DNA of 64,000 bases. It comes from an uncultured Spirochaetota bacterium (GTDB lineage: Bacteria; Spirochaetota; Spirochaetia; Treponematales; Treponemataceae). This document shows positions 1-8,567 of the stretch, piece after piece. The notes beneath the pieces are model-generated. The model saw nothing but the letters and a program-made list of their open reading frames with translations, made no database searches and was not told the DNA's origin. The position numbers and the translations under genes were made by a program. The stretch covers positions 62,001-126,000 of the forward strand of contig CALXMF010000003.1 in the NCBI GenBank assembly GCA_944389415.1, given 5' to 3'. Each line of letters opens with the position of its first letter. Positions within the stretch are counted from its first letter, which is position 1.

Positions 1-659
1 GATACCTGCGTAATGGGGAATTTGGTGCGGTCGATTATAATTCGGTTTTATTTTTTTCTCCAGGAGAGAATGTGTTGCCTCCTGAACCGGAAATATATAA
101 AAAAATGCATCTTGTTCCTTTTACAGAATATTTTCCATTTGAAAAACTGTTTCCTAAGATTTATGAGTTATTACTGAATGGTGATACTCATATGTGGGAA
201 CCGGGAAAAGTTCCCGTTGTATTTTCTCTCGGTGACTTCCGATTTGGAACTCCAATTTGTTTTGAAGATACGTTTGGTTATATAGCACGTCGTTTTGTAA
301 ATAATGGTGCCAATGCGTTAGTTAATCTATCTAATGATGCATGGTCAAAAAGCCTTGCCTGTCAATATCAGCATCTTTCCATGGCGGTATTCCGCTCTGT
401 TGAAAATAGAATTCCGTCTGTCCGTGCGACGGCGTCGGGACAGACCTGCATTATTGATCCGAATGGTCAGGTTACCGCTATGGCTGAACCTTTTCAGGAA
501 ACTTTTGTAACGGGGTCGGTGCCTGTAATTAAAACAATATCAAAAACGCTGTATACACGATGGGGTGATATTATTGGTGTTGCGTTCACCGTACTCGCTG
601 GTATACAATGTCTCGTTGGCTGCATATTGCAGATTAAAAGGATAACATATGGCAGATAA
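1..659 (+). CDS. lnt: Apolipoprotein N-acyltransferase, C-terminal part (5' end outside window)
   Basis: The reading frame is already open at base 3, so this is the tail of a longer gene; the ATG at base 72 or later is not the true start. It shows the carbon-nitrogen hydrolase (nitrilase) fold of Lnt: the KMHLVPFTEYFP stretch carries the catalytic Lys, and TPICFEDTFG carries the catalytic Cys. A hydrophobic C-terminal segment (GVAFTVLAGIQCLVGCIL) fits the last membrane helix. Lnt adds the third acyl chain to lipoproteins at the inner membrane. The N-terminal membrane segments and catalytic Glu lie upstream of the window. It overlaps the next gene by 11 bases, so the two are probably co-transcribed. 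Confidence 0.9.
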   Translation, partial: YLRNGEFGAVDYNSVLFFSPGENVLPPEPEIYKKMHLVPFTEYFPFEKLFPKIYELLLNGDTHMWEPGKVPVVFSLGDFRFGTPICFEDTFGYIARRFVNNGANALVNLSNDAWSKSLACQYQHLSMAVFRSVENRIPSVRATASGQTCIIDPNGQVTAMAEPFQETFVTGSVPVIKTISKTLYTRWGDIIGVAFTVLAGIQCLVGCILQIKRITYGR

Positions 660-1053
660 TATTACGGTCTGCGGACCCGAAACAGAATTTGACGGAATAA
701 TGGAATTCTCCACACGGCTTGTTATTATGGGCAAATTTAATGGAACTATCCGTTCAAAGGGTGTTCTTGAGATTGATAAAGTGGGCGTTTGTACTGTTGA
801 TAAAATGGAAGCGGTAGATGTTATCGTCTCAGGGTCAGTGACTGGCGATATTTGTGCAGAGCGGCATCTTGAGATGAAATCAGGCAGTTCTGTTCATGGG
901 AATATTTCTGCTGCACGTCTGAGAATCTGCGATAATGTAGATTTTGAAGGACAGGTTACTATGGTGAATAATCCCAGCATTCCTGATATTTTTTCAATGG
1001 ATGGTGCTGATTATAAAGACACATTACAGCTGCCGGAAACAGAAACCCGATAG
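649..1053 (+). CDS. Bactofilin family (polymer-forming cytoskeletal) protein
   Basis: A 134-aa protein with the repetitive short beta-strand pattern of a bactofilin core: alternating Val/Ile and Gly turns such as GKFNGTIRSKGVLEIDKVG, VSGSVTGDICAERHLEM and SSVHGNISAARLRI. It has short polar tails at both ends. Bactofilins polymerise at the inner face of the membrane and affect cell shape and wall organisation. The ATG lies inside the end of lnt (ATGGCAGATAA overlap), suggesting translational coupling. Confidence 0.85.
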   Translation: MADNITVCGPETEFDGIMEFSTRLVIMGKFNGTIRSKGVLEIDKVGVCTVDKMEAVDVIVSGSVTGDICAERHLEMKSGSSVHGNISAARLRICDNVDFEGQVTMVNNPSIPDIFSMDGADYKDTLQLPETETR

Positions 1054-1132
1054 AATATTAAATTCCTCTTTACCGTAAAGTATTTATATATATATTATTG
1101 ATTTTTTGATAGTACATAGATATACTGTTTTT

Positions 1133-1852
1133 ATGCAGAGCAGTGTATCTATCAAAGACAATATACAGCGGATACTTGATAATATTCGTGAAGTTGAATT
1201 GCGTACCGGACGTAGTCAGGGCGCTGTCAGGTTGATGGCTGTAAGTAAATTTCATTCTGTTTCAGAAATCATCAGTGCCACCAACGCAGGACAAGTGCTG
1301 TTTGGTGAGAACCGTGTTCAGGAAGCTGTTTCTAAATTTTCTGAATTAAAAATATCCGCTCCTGTTTTTGAACTGCACATTATAGGTTCTTTGCAGCGCA
1401 ATAAAGTAAAAAATGCTGTGGAGATAGCGTCCTGCATTCAATCTCTTGATCGCATGGAACTTGCTGTTGCGATAGAAAAACATGCGGCTGCGGCTAATAA
1501 AATTATGCATGTGCTGATTGAGTTTCATACAGGTGAAGATTCAAAATCCGGGTTTACATCTGTAGATGAGATGTATAAAACTATGGACTATGTGTTTACT
1601 GAATGTCCTCATATCCGTCTTGATGGATTTATGACGATGGCTCCTCTGTCGAATCAAATTTCTGTAATCCGCAATTCATTCAGAAAACTTTTTCATATAT
1701 CGGAAGCTGCAAAAAGACGCTATCCGAATGTTCCTCTTCCAGAGCTCTCAATGGGAATGTCTCATGATTATGAAATAGCGATAGAAGAAGGATCTACAAT
1801 GGTTCGTCTTGGCACTGCAATTTTTGGTCCCCGTGAAAATGTTCCTCAGTAA
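1133..1852 (+). CDS. YggS/PROSC family pyridoxal-phosphate homeostasis protein
   Basis: The protein has the PLP-binding Lys in MAVSKFH near the N-terminus, then GENRVQEA, HIIGSLQRNK and a C-terminal MGMSHDYEIAIEEGST-MVRLGTAIFG block. All are hallmarks of the single-domain alanine-racemase-fold YggS family, which buffers cellular PLP. The ATG at 1133 is preferred over an in-frame TTG at 1106; neither has a strong ribosome-binding site. It overlaps the next gene by 14 bases. Confidence 0.92.
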   Translation: MQSSVSIKDNIQRILDNIREVELRTGRSQGAVRLMAVSKFHSVSEIISATNAGQVLFGENRVQEAVSKFSELKISAPVFELHIIGSLQRNKVKNAVEIASCIQSLDRMELAVAIEKHAAAANKIMHVLIEFHTGEDSKSGFTSVDEMYKTMDYVFTECPHIRLDGFMTMAPLSNQISVIRNSFRKLFHISEAAKRRYPNVPLPELSMGMSHDYEIAIEEGSTMVRLGTAIFGPRENVPQ

Positions 1853-2348
1853 CCGTTTAATTCATATTACGGTCAGTGTGGTGTTCTTTTGGGTTGTTTC
1901 TGCGGAACTTTTCGCGGAAATACAGCCTCTCAATGCAGATCCGTATGATTTCAGCGCAGCTCCGCAATGGGCAAAAGATTTGCGCCGTGCCGAAATTATC
2001 ACACTTGGATCTGTGCCGTTTGTAACAATGGGAGTAACTTTTTCATATTCTCTGTACCGCTATTTTGCGCATGGTATGAATTCGGCATATATCCCAAATC
2101 CTTTTGCGCAATCTTCTGATGCTGCACATTTATCTACATCCGAACAGATAGGAATTATCTGTACAGCTGCTGGCATTTGTGTTGCTGTTGGATTAACAGA
2201 TTTTATCTGGAATTTAATAGAACGCAAGATACAGGAAAAGAATGAAATGGAAAGTCAAAATGGTATAACCATTATACCATCAGCGCCCCAAGAGTTGCAA
2301 TCAGGGAGTGCGGGCGCAGAACAGCACGAACAATTGTTAACGGAGTAG
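1839..2348 (+). CDS. Conserved hypothetical membrane protein
   Basis: About 169 aa. It begins with a hydrophobic signal or anchor segment (LIHITVSVVFFWVVSAELFA), followed by two more hydrophobic stretches (IITLGSVPFVTMGVTFSYSLY and IGIICTAAGICVAVGLTDFIW). The C-terminal tail is polar and rich in Gln and Glu. I do not recognise a named family; the layout resembles small spirochaetal envelope proteins. The ATG at 1839 lies inside the end of the PLP gene, so it is probably in the same operon as lnt-bactofilin-YggS. Confidence 0.7.
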   Translation: MFLSNRLIHITVSVVFFWVVSAELFAEIQPLNADPYDFSAAPQWAKDLRRAEIITLGSVPFVTMGVTFSYSLYRYFAHGMNSAYIPNPFAQSSDAAHLSTSEQIGIICTAAGICVAVGLTDFIWNLIERKIQEKNEMESQNGITIIPSAPQELQSGSAGAEQHEQLLTE

Positions 2349-2353
2349 TATAT

Positions 2354-3325
2354 ATGCCGTTTTTTACTGCCTGTGTTGCGGAAGATATAGAATCTATCCG
2401 TGTAGATAAATATATCGCTTCTCTGCCAAATGCAGTAAACCGCTCCCGACTAAAATCGGGTGTTACCCGTATTCTGGTTAATGCAAAACCGGCAAAACTG
2501 TCTTCAAAAGTTAGGGCAGGAGATATCATCGATGTGGAGTGGGAAGAGGATATTCCTGACGATATTCAGCCGCAGAACATTCCGCTTAAAATTATTTATG
2601 AAGATGATAATGTGACTGTTGTCGATAAAGAGCAGGGAATGGTGACGCATCCTGCTGCCGGAAATTGGAATAACACTCTGGTAAATGCGCTTCTGTATCA
2701 TTGGGGAAAGACATCGATTGAACCAGTTAACCAAGGAGCAATCTCTGATATTCTTGCATCACGAAGACCGGGAATTGTTCATCGCCTTGATAAGGATACC
2801 TCTGGCGTAATTATTGCTGCCCGTAACCGTGCCAGTGAAGAGTGGCTCCAAAAACAATTTCAGAACAGACGGGTAAAAAAAGAGTACATCGCTATTGTAT
2901 ATGGACGTCCGCCTGCTTCATGTGGATCTATAAAAACACAGATATTCCGAGACCCCCGGAATAGAAAATTATTTAAAGCTGATACTGAATCACAGGCTGG
3001 TAAATTTGCGCATACAGATTACCGTTGTATTGCCTGCTATGGGCCATTTTCTTTGATGCGGCTGCGGCTTAAAACCGGCAGAACTCATCAGATACGTGTA
3101 CATATGAAATATCTTGGGTGCCCGATACTTGGCGACCCGCTGTACGGCCGCCGTGAAAAAAACGGCATATTTCCTGAGGCAACATTAATGCTCCATGCGC
3201 GACTGTTATCTCTGCGTCTTCCGGGAACTGATATTTTCACAGATTTTAAAGCGCCAGTACCAATACGATTTAAATCGGTGCTGCGGGTTTTGCATCAAAA
3301 GTATGAGAAATGCGTCCTGAAATAG
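2354..3325 (+). CDS. rluD: RluD/RluA family 23S rRNA pseudouridine synthase
   Basis: 323 aa. An N-terminal S4 RNA-binding region (residues about 10-65, with SRLKSGVTRILVN) is followed by the catalytic domain. The catalytic Asp is in GIVHRLDKDTSGVIIAAR, with RRVKKEYIAIV and KTGRTHQIRVHMKYLGCPILGD further on. This order fits RluD, which makes pseudouridines in helix 69 of 23S rRNA. The assignment to RluD rather than another S4-containing paralogue is by architecture only. The end overlaps the next pseudouridine synthase by 16 bases. Confidence 0.9.
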   Translation: MPFFTACVAEDIESIRVDKYIASLPNAVNRSRLKSGVTRILVNAKPAKLSSKVRAGDIIDVEWEEDIPDDIQPQNIPLKIIYEDDNVTVVDKEQGMVTHPAAGNWNNTLVNALLYHWGKTSIEPVNQGAISDILASRRPGIVHRLDKDTSGVIIAARNRASEEWLQKQFQNRRVKKEYIAIVYGRPPASCGSIKTQIFRDPRNRKLFKADTESQAGKFAHTDYRCIACYGPFSLMRLRLKTGRTHQIRVHMKYLGCPILGDPLYGRREKNGIFPEATLMLHARLLSLRLPGTDIFTDFKAPVPIRFKSVLRVLHQKYEKCVLK

Positions 3326-4077
3326 TTTTTGCCGGTTCTGCCAAAGAGCCATATATTATTATTGATAAGCCTGCAGGTATGCCAAGTGCGCCGCAGAATG
3401 AGATAGATACATGCTGTTCCGCTGTTTCGTGGCTTTCTGACCAGATTCCTGAAATTATGAGTGTGCAGGGATTACGGCCGCATGAACATGGACTGATACA
3501 CCGGCTTGATACAGCGACACGGGGATTACTATTGATTGCCCGTACTCAAGAGGCATTTGACGCATTTATCCAAATACAGCAGAACAGATTGTTTATAAAA
3601 AGATATACAGCATATAGTGCCTTTTGTCCCAGTGAACAATCATTGCCGGGATTTCCGCCTGCGCCATTGTGTTTATCTGCTGAGAATATATCATCACTAT
3701 CGCTTCCGTATGATATACAGAGTCAATTTCGCGCGTTTGGCCAGAAGCGAAAGCAGGTTCGTCCTGTTACTTCCTGTTCCGGGATGGCCGCGCTGAAAAA
3801 AAGCGGAAAAATACTATATACAACGCAGTTGCTGTCTGTGTGTAAAACAGACAGAGGCTGGAAAACACTTTGCCGTATTACACGGGGATTTCGGCATCAG
3901 GTACGCTGTCATTTAGCATGGATTGGACTTCCTGTAATGGGAGATGCTGTATACAATATGAATTATTCTGGTACAGAAAACAGCTGTGATATGCAGTTCT
4001 TTGCTTCTGAACTGGAATTTCCTCATCCCATTACCGGAGAGAAGAGAATCTGGAAAATCTCACCAGATGCTATTTAG
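3310..4077 (+). CDS. RluA-family pseudouridine synthase, no S4 domain
   Basis: 255 aa. The catalytic motif is GLIHRLDTATRGLLLIAR, and the later motif is TRGFRHQVRCHLAWIGLPVMGD. It has no S4 domain and an expanded middle section, so it is a divergent RluA-type enzyme whose RNA target cannot be named from sequence. It begins inside the 3' end of the RluD-type gene and ends overlapping by 4 bases the convergent histidine kinase gene. Confidence 0.87.
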   Translation: MRPEIVFAGSAKEPYIIIDKPAGMPSAPQNEIDTCCSAVSWLSDQIPEIMSVQGLRPHEHGLIHRLDTATRGLLLIARTQEAFDAFIQIQQNRLFIKRYTAYSAFCPSEQSLPGFPPAPLCLSAENISSLSLPYDIQSQFRAFGQKRKQVRPVTSCSGMAALKKSGKILYTTQLLSVCKTDRGWKTLCRITRGFRHQVRCHLAWIGLPVMGDAVYNMNYSGTENSCDMQFFASELEFPHPITGEKRIWKISPDAI

Positions 4078-7034
4078 GCGTCCTTTACATTATCACTTGG
4101 TGACAGCCAGTGCAGCAGACACTTATTCAGCCGGTGCACGTCAATCGGTTTTGCGATATGGTCATTCATACCCGCAGCCAATGTTTTTTTGATATCTTCC
4201 GCAAAAGCATCTGCTGTCATAGCAATAATAGGGATACTTAACGCATCGTTCTTGCTGCTGATACGAATCTCTCTGGTCGCTTCATATCCATCCATTTCAG
4301 GAAGCTGCAAATCCATAAGAATCAGAGCGTAGTATCCTTCTGGGGCTTGTCTATATTTTTCTACTGCTTGACGGCCATTGACGGCAGTATCTACTTCCGC
4401 GTTGCAGGAAGAGACAAGCTCACATGCTATCTCCATATTTATTTCATTGTCTTCTACAATAAGTATTCTGCTGCGGTTTAAGTCTATTTGCTGTGTCTGG
4501 TCATCCTGTACACTTCCGGTATTTAATGTACCCAAATCACAATGCTCAAGCGTTTGTACAATAGAAGACTTAAAAAGAGGTTTGGCGATCATACCGGTTA
4601 CGCCGGCTTTTCGTGCCATTTTCTGAAAGCCCTCATCCATATCAAAAGCGGAAATAATAATAATTGGTACAGTTGACGATATAAGTTTTCTCAGTTGTCT
4701 GGTTGTTTCAATACCGTCTATACCGGACATCTGCCAGTCGATAAAGATGGCGAAATAGGGGATACCAACTCTGTTTTTTACCAGTGTCAGAGCCTCTTCG
4801 CCGGAACTGACCGCGTCGCATTTGAGACCTATTTCTGTTGCCGTATGCAGAATAAGCTCACGGACGGTAACATCATCGTCTGCGATAAGAATAGATAACC
4901 CGCTCAGTGAGCTGCCTGAATAACTTTTCTGTTCTGCAGGTAACTTGAATGAAAGCTGAATAGTAAATGTTGTTCCTTTACCAAATTCACTTTGAACATT
5001 TATATTGCCTTTCATGAGATGTACCAAGTTCTGCGTAATACACATACCAAGCCCGGTACCTTCAATTTTATTTACTCTGGTATCTGTTGCCCGTTTAAAT
5101 GGTTCAAAAATATGTTCGAGGAATTCTTTTTTCATTCCGAAACCATTATCACTGATGATAAATTCATAATCAGCTTTATCATTGGTAATGGCTGGTAGTT
5201 CTCTGATTGTTAATGTAATAGTCCCGTTTTGCTGAGTGTATTTAATTGAATTGCTGAGCAGATTCATCAGAATCTGCATCAATCTTGCTTCATCGCCTAT
5301 AACGATCTCATGTTCCACCTTATCGATAACAGGTATGAGATATTGATTCTTGCTTTGGATTGCGTTCTGATTGATAGTAATCAGATTTGTTATAACATCT
5401 TTAAGATTGAGCTGTTTTGCCTGAATATCTATAGAACCGCTCTCGATTTTACTCATATCAAGAATTTCATTTATCAAATTCAGTAAATGATTTGACGCAA
5501 TGATGATTTTTGATAAACATGATGTCACACGAGTTTTATCATCGATATGTTTTGATGCAATAGTAGTCATACCGATTATGGCATTCAGCGGAGTTCTGAT
5601 ATCATGACTCATACGGGACAGGAAATTTGTTTTTGAATTTGACGCGGCAATAGCTGTTTCATAAGAATCCTGCAACAATTTATATATTGCGTCCTGATCC
5701 TGTTTCGTTCTGGTAATATCCTGCGTGGTAATAAGAAAACCGATTGGCAGACCGTTTTTTTCCTGTGTAACGAGAGCTTCTGCCCTCATCCAGTGTGTGA
5801 TATTATCAATAATACGCCGGTATTCAATCTCGATAAACTGCTGGTCATCATTTTCCAGAAGTGCTTCTGCAATTTCGACAGGTGAAAATAATATCTTCAG
5901 TTTATCAATATCTTCATTCAGTACATTATCATTCTCAAGTAAACTTTGTATATTTTTACTTACCTCTGGCAGGTATTTAGGCGTTTGGCTTTGGCTCTGT
6001 TCAAATATAGTCTGAAAAGTATCTTCTTCAAAATTGATATAGAAAACCTGATTGAACAATGAAGAAATATTAGAAATGATATAATCCTGTTCTACTGTTA
6101 ACTTCTTTAACTTTTTCTGTTCACAGATATAATATATACCGAGCCAGATAATAAACCCGATAAATACAGCAAGAAGTTCCAAAACAAGAATTTCTCCATT
6201 AATAAGACCATGTGTAAACATTGGCTCGTTTATAGAGTCAGGAAAAATATGGAGAAGATAAAAACCACTTACCGTTATTGGATATCCAGCAATAATATAA
6301 TGATCATTAGTACGGAACGTCTCGATTGTCTGCTGTCTGATCATTGATTCAATATGTTTTTTTTCGGGGTTCTCAGTACTTGCATCATTCAATTTATTGA
6401 AAAAAGTATACAGTTTCTCTGTCTGTTGTGAATGAGTTATGATATCCCCTTGTTTATCAAGAATAACGACCTGTGTCGGCTCTTCAAAAAAAGTATTCTC
6501 AAGTAAAATTTCAAGGTAGTCAGTTGAAAATAATCCTGAAATAATACCAATGATCTGCTTTTGCGAATATACAGGGGCATAAAAATGAAGAATTCCTTTG
6601 TGCAGTTGTGTTGTTTCAAACAGAATCCCCGATGTTCCTTTCATACCCCTTTGGTACAATTCTGTATTTACCATATCAAGTTTTTTGCCAGTGCTGGAAA
6701 TAGCATTTCCGTCTTTTATAATAAAATACATCTCCTGAAAAACGTTATTATTTACAAACAGAGATCCTGTTCCCAACAGGCCGTTTTCTGATGATTGGTC
6801 AATCACATGCGGAAAAAGGGCGCTTAATTCTCGTATATAAGAAAGGTGTGTTTCAAAAAACGAATCAATTGTTCGTGCCATCTGCTTTGTCGCAGAACCT
6901 ATGTATTGTGTGTTATTATCATATATAAATCTATGATTGCGGAGTGAGAACCTATAAAAACTGAAGCAGATAAACATGCAGCAGATAACTATGAGAATTA
7001 GTTGTATTTTGACTAACTTTTTTTTTGGCGGCAT
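4074..7034 (-). CDS. Hybrid sensor histidine kinase with Cache-type sensor and two receiver domains
   Basis: About 986 aa. Order: membrane helix near the N-terminus (IQLILIVICCMFICFSFY); a periplasmic Cache-like sensor of about 250 aa; a second helix (ILVLELLAVFIGFIIWLGIYYI); a PAS-like linker; HisKA with phosphoacceptor His in FLSRMSHDIRTPLNAIIGM; HATPase with N box NLLSNSIKYT and G boxes SDNGFGM and GTGLGM; then two receiver domains with Asp in IFIDWQMSGIDG and ILMDLQLPEMDGYEA. There is no Hpt domain, so a separate phosphotransfer protein is likely needed. The ATG at 7034 is chosen over 7106 because a good promoter at 7086-7113 would start transcription downstream of 7106 and AAAGGA precedes 7034. 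Confidence 0.9.
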   Translation of the reverse strand: MPPKKKLVKIQLILIVICCMFICFSFYRFSLRNHRFIYDNNTQYIGSATKQMARTIDSFFETHLSYIRELSALFPHVIDQSSENGLLGTGSLFVNNNVFQEMYFIIKDGNAISSTGKKLDMVNTELYQRGMKGTSGILFETTQLHKGILHFYAPVYSQKQIIGIISGLFSTDYLEILLENTFFEEPTQVVILDKQGDIITHSQQTEKLYTFFNKLNDASTENPEKKHIESMIRQQTIETFRTNDHYIIAGYPITVSGFYLLHIFPDSINEPMFTHGLINGEILVLELLAVFIGFIIWLGIYYICEQKKLKKLTVEQDYIISNISSLFNQVFYINFEEDTFQTIFEQSQSQTPKYLPEVSKNIQSLLENDNVLNEDIDKLKILFSPVEIAEALLENDDQQFIEIEYRRIIDNITHWMRAEALVTQEKNGLPIGFLITTQDITRTKQDQDAIYKLLQDSYETAIAASNSKTNFLSRMSHDIRTPLNAIIGMTTIASKHIDDKTRVTSCLSKIIIASNHLLNLINEILDMSKIESGSIDIQAKQLNLKDVITNLITINQNAIQSKNQYLIPVIDKVEHEIVIGDEARLMQILMNLLSNSIKYTQQNGTITLTIRELPAITNDKADYEFIISDNGFGMKKEFLEHIFEPFKRATDTRVNKIEGTGLGMCITQNLVHLMKGNINVQSEFGKGTTFTIQLSFKLPAEQKSYSGSSLSGLSILIADDDVTVRELILHTATEIGLKCDAVSSGEEALTLVKNRVGIPYFAIFIDWQMSGIDGIETTRQLRKLISSTVPIIIISAFDMDEGFQKMARKAGVTGMIAKPLFKSSIVQTLEHCDLGTLNTGSVQDDQTQQIDLNRSRILIVEDNEINMEIACELVSSCNAEVDTAVNGRQAVEKYRQAPEGYYALILMDLQLPEMDGYEATREIRISSKNDALSIPIIAMTADAFAEDIKKTLAAGMNDHIAKPIDVHRLNKCLLHWLSPSDNVKDA

Positions 7035-7085
7035 AAGATTCCTTTTACAAACTGTTTTTTTAATGTAACCACGTTTTATTTTTTT

Positions 7086-7113
7086 AGTATAAAACAAATA
7101 CCCCAAAAGTCAA
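7086..7113 (-). promoter_or_regulatory. Promoter for the hybrid histidine kinase gene
   Basis: On the minus strand TTGACT (7108-7113) and TATACT (7086-7091) are separated by 16 bases. Transcription would start near 7079, about 45 bases before the ATG at 7034. This decides the start codon of the kinase gene. Confidence 0.65.
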
Positions 7114-7198
7114 CTTTATTTTATGCGGAAAGGTGCGTGTAAGGTATTATTTAAAAAAATAAAAAAGAGAGAGTTTTTATGGAAAAAAAGGAAACATG

Positions 7199-7207
7199 TG
7201 TTATACT
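7199..7207 (+). promoter_or_regulatory. Possible extended -10 promoter for the OmpA/fimbrillin cluster
   Basis: TG-T-TATACT is an extended -10 element with no clear -35 box. If used, it gives a leader of about 190 bases before the OmpA-like gene, and that leader contains the terminator-like hairpin at 7318-7360. An in-frame ORF in the leader (7179-7382) shows no recognisable protein features. Confidence 0.35.
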
Positions 7208-7317
7208 GATATGTATGAGAAAAAAGTGTAACAGACAAGCAGCGCCTGACAGGCAGAAAATTTCTTCTATACTATTGAGTCGGTCAGTAAAATATATAAC
7301 AGAAAAGTACTCGCAAA

Positions 7318-7360
7318 GGGCGGCGGTATCACCGTGGAGGGGATACCGCTGTCCTTTTTA
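7318..7360 (+). terminator. Intrinsic-terminator-like hairpin in the leader of the OmpA/DUF3575 gene
   Basis: GGGCGGCGGTATC (7318-7330) pairs, with G-U pairs, with GGATACCGCTGTCC (7341-7354) and is followed at once by TTTTTA. It lies 43 bases upstream of the ATG at 7403, with no plus-strand gene before it. It is therefore either an attenuator for the surface cluster or the end of a short untranslated transcript. Confidence 0.6.
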
Positions 7361-7402
7361 TTTAGCCAATGCGGAAAAATAATATAAAAAGGAGAAAGAA
7401 AG

Positions 7403-8329
7403 ATGAGTAAAAAGTGGTACATGTTGATATGGCTGCTGCTGGTAACAGCAGGGGTACTTGCGTCCCAGGAGAATCCGTTTCAGCAGACGGGAGGAGTAAT
7501 CACGCTGTATTTTGAAGTGAGCAGTGAAGAATTACCAGAAGAAGAAAAAGGAAAACTGGATGCGGTAGGGAAATATCTTGAAGAACGTCCAGAAGAAAAG
7601 ATAGTGGTAGAAGGAAACGCCGCTCCGTTTGACAGTGAGAAACTGAGATACAACATGGGGTATGAGCGTGCTGCAAACGTAAAAAACTACCTGCTGGAAC
7701 AGTATCAGATAAGTGAAAATCAGATACAGGTGCGCAGCGAAGGCTCAAAACGCTCTGCCGGCTTTGTAGAAGGGCAGGACAATGACGCCTATCGAGAAGA
7801 CAGAACGGTACGAATATACTTTCCCAGTGAAGTTGTTGCCGGCTCATGGGACGAATACCGGTTTGCGCTGCGCGCGAACCTGCTGAGATGGGCGACACTG
7901 ACGCCGGATATCGGAGCGGAATGGCGGATAAACCGTGACTGGGGGATAACGGCGGGAGTGAGCTGGACAGGATGGAAGATACAGGATTTCCGGTACGCGC
8001 TGTGGGAAGTGATGCCTGAAGTACGCTACTATCTTGGAAAAGAGAAGCGCGGATATATAGGAGTGATGTTTAAGGCGGGAGAGTTTAACTACCGGTTCAG
8101 CAATCCGGGGGTTCAGGGGCTGATACTGGGAGGCGGAATCAGCGGAGGATATCAGTTACCCCTGACGGAAAGACTTGCGCTGGACTTTCATGCCGCGCTG
8201 GGGTATCTGTGGGCAGATTGTGAAGAATATGAATTGGTCGGGGGAAAAGGTGTTCTGAAACAGCGTGAAAACAGGCACTGGATAGGGCCGGTACACGCGG
8301 GAATAAGTCTGGTGTGGAAGCTGTTCTGA
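7403..8329 (+). CDS. OmpA-domain/DUF3575 outer-membrane protein
   Basis: 308 aa with an N-terminal signal peptide (MLIWLLLVTAGVLAS). Residues about 30-140 resemble an OmpA-type peptidoglycan-binding domain (VITLYFEVSSEEL, EGNAAPFDSE, NMGYERAANVKNYLL). Residues about 150-308 resemble DUF3575, a beta-barrel-like domain with alternating aromatic strands ending in WKLF. DUF3575 proteins occur beside fimbrillin genes in Bacteroidetes, and fimbrillin-like genes follow here. It is probably an outer-membrane anchor or assembly factor for the surface appendage. AAAAAGGAGAAAG is a strong ribosome-binding site. The gene sits at the start of a plus-strand operon of four. Confidence 0.72.
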   Translation: MSKKWYMLIWLLLVTAGVLASQENPFQQTGGVITLYFEVSSEELPEEEKGKLDAVGKYLEERPEEKIVVEGNAAPFDSEKLRYNMGYERAANVKNYLLEQYQISENQIQVRSEGSKRSAGFVEGQDNDAYREDRTVRIYFPSEVVAGSWDEYRFALRANLLRWATLTPDIGAEWRINRDWGITAGVSWTGWKIQDFRYALWEVMPEVRYYLGKEKRGYIGVMFKAGEFNYRFSNPGVQGLILGGGISGGYQLPLTERLALDFHAALGYLWADCEEYELVGGKGVLKQRENRHWIGPVHAGISLVWKLF

Positions 8330-8346
8330 TAAGGAGAAGTAAAAGT

Positions 8347-8511
8347 ATGAAAAAGAAAATAACTATAGTGACTATAGTGCTGGCAGTTTGTGTGCTGATG
8401 GCATCATGTGTGCGTGATGTGCTGATTGAGGACCCCTATGTTGATGTAAGTGATAGTGAAATTACCGAATGGAATGATGGTGATTCATTTGACGTGAGTG
8501 CAATGCTGTGA
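8347..8511 (+). CDS. Mini lipoprotein with fimbrillin-like ends
   Basis: 54 aa, start ATG at 8347 behind AAGGAGAAG. It consists of a signal peptide with lipobox (VCVLMASC at the cleavage site) and a 30-residue mature part ending SDSEITEWNDGDSFDVSAML. The N-terminus resembles that of the lipoprotein at 9539 (LLASCVREL versus LMASCVRDV). The C-terminus resembles that of the fimbrillin at 8568 (ITPWESGASNDVSATL). It looks like a fimbrillin with the whole middle removed: either a deletion remnant or a genuine small subunit. Confidence 0.6.
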   Translation: MKKKITIVTIVLAVCVLMASCVRDVLIEDPYVDVSDSEITEWNDGDSFDVSAML

Positions 8512-8567
8512 CCGAATAGAGAAACATAACAGAAGAGACTGGAAAAACAGAAACAGAGAGGTTTATA

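Noticed and set aside
7179-7382. 67-aa protein gene before the OmpA-like gene
   Set aside because: It runs through the terminator-like hairpin, has no ribosome-binding site or recognisable features, and fits better as leader RNA.
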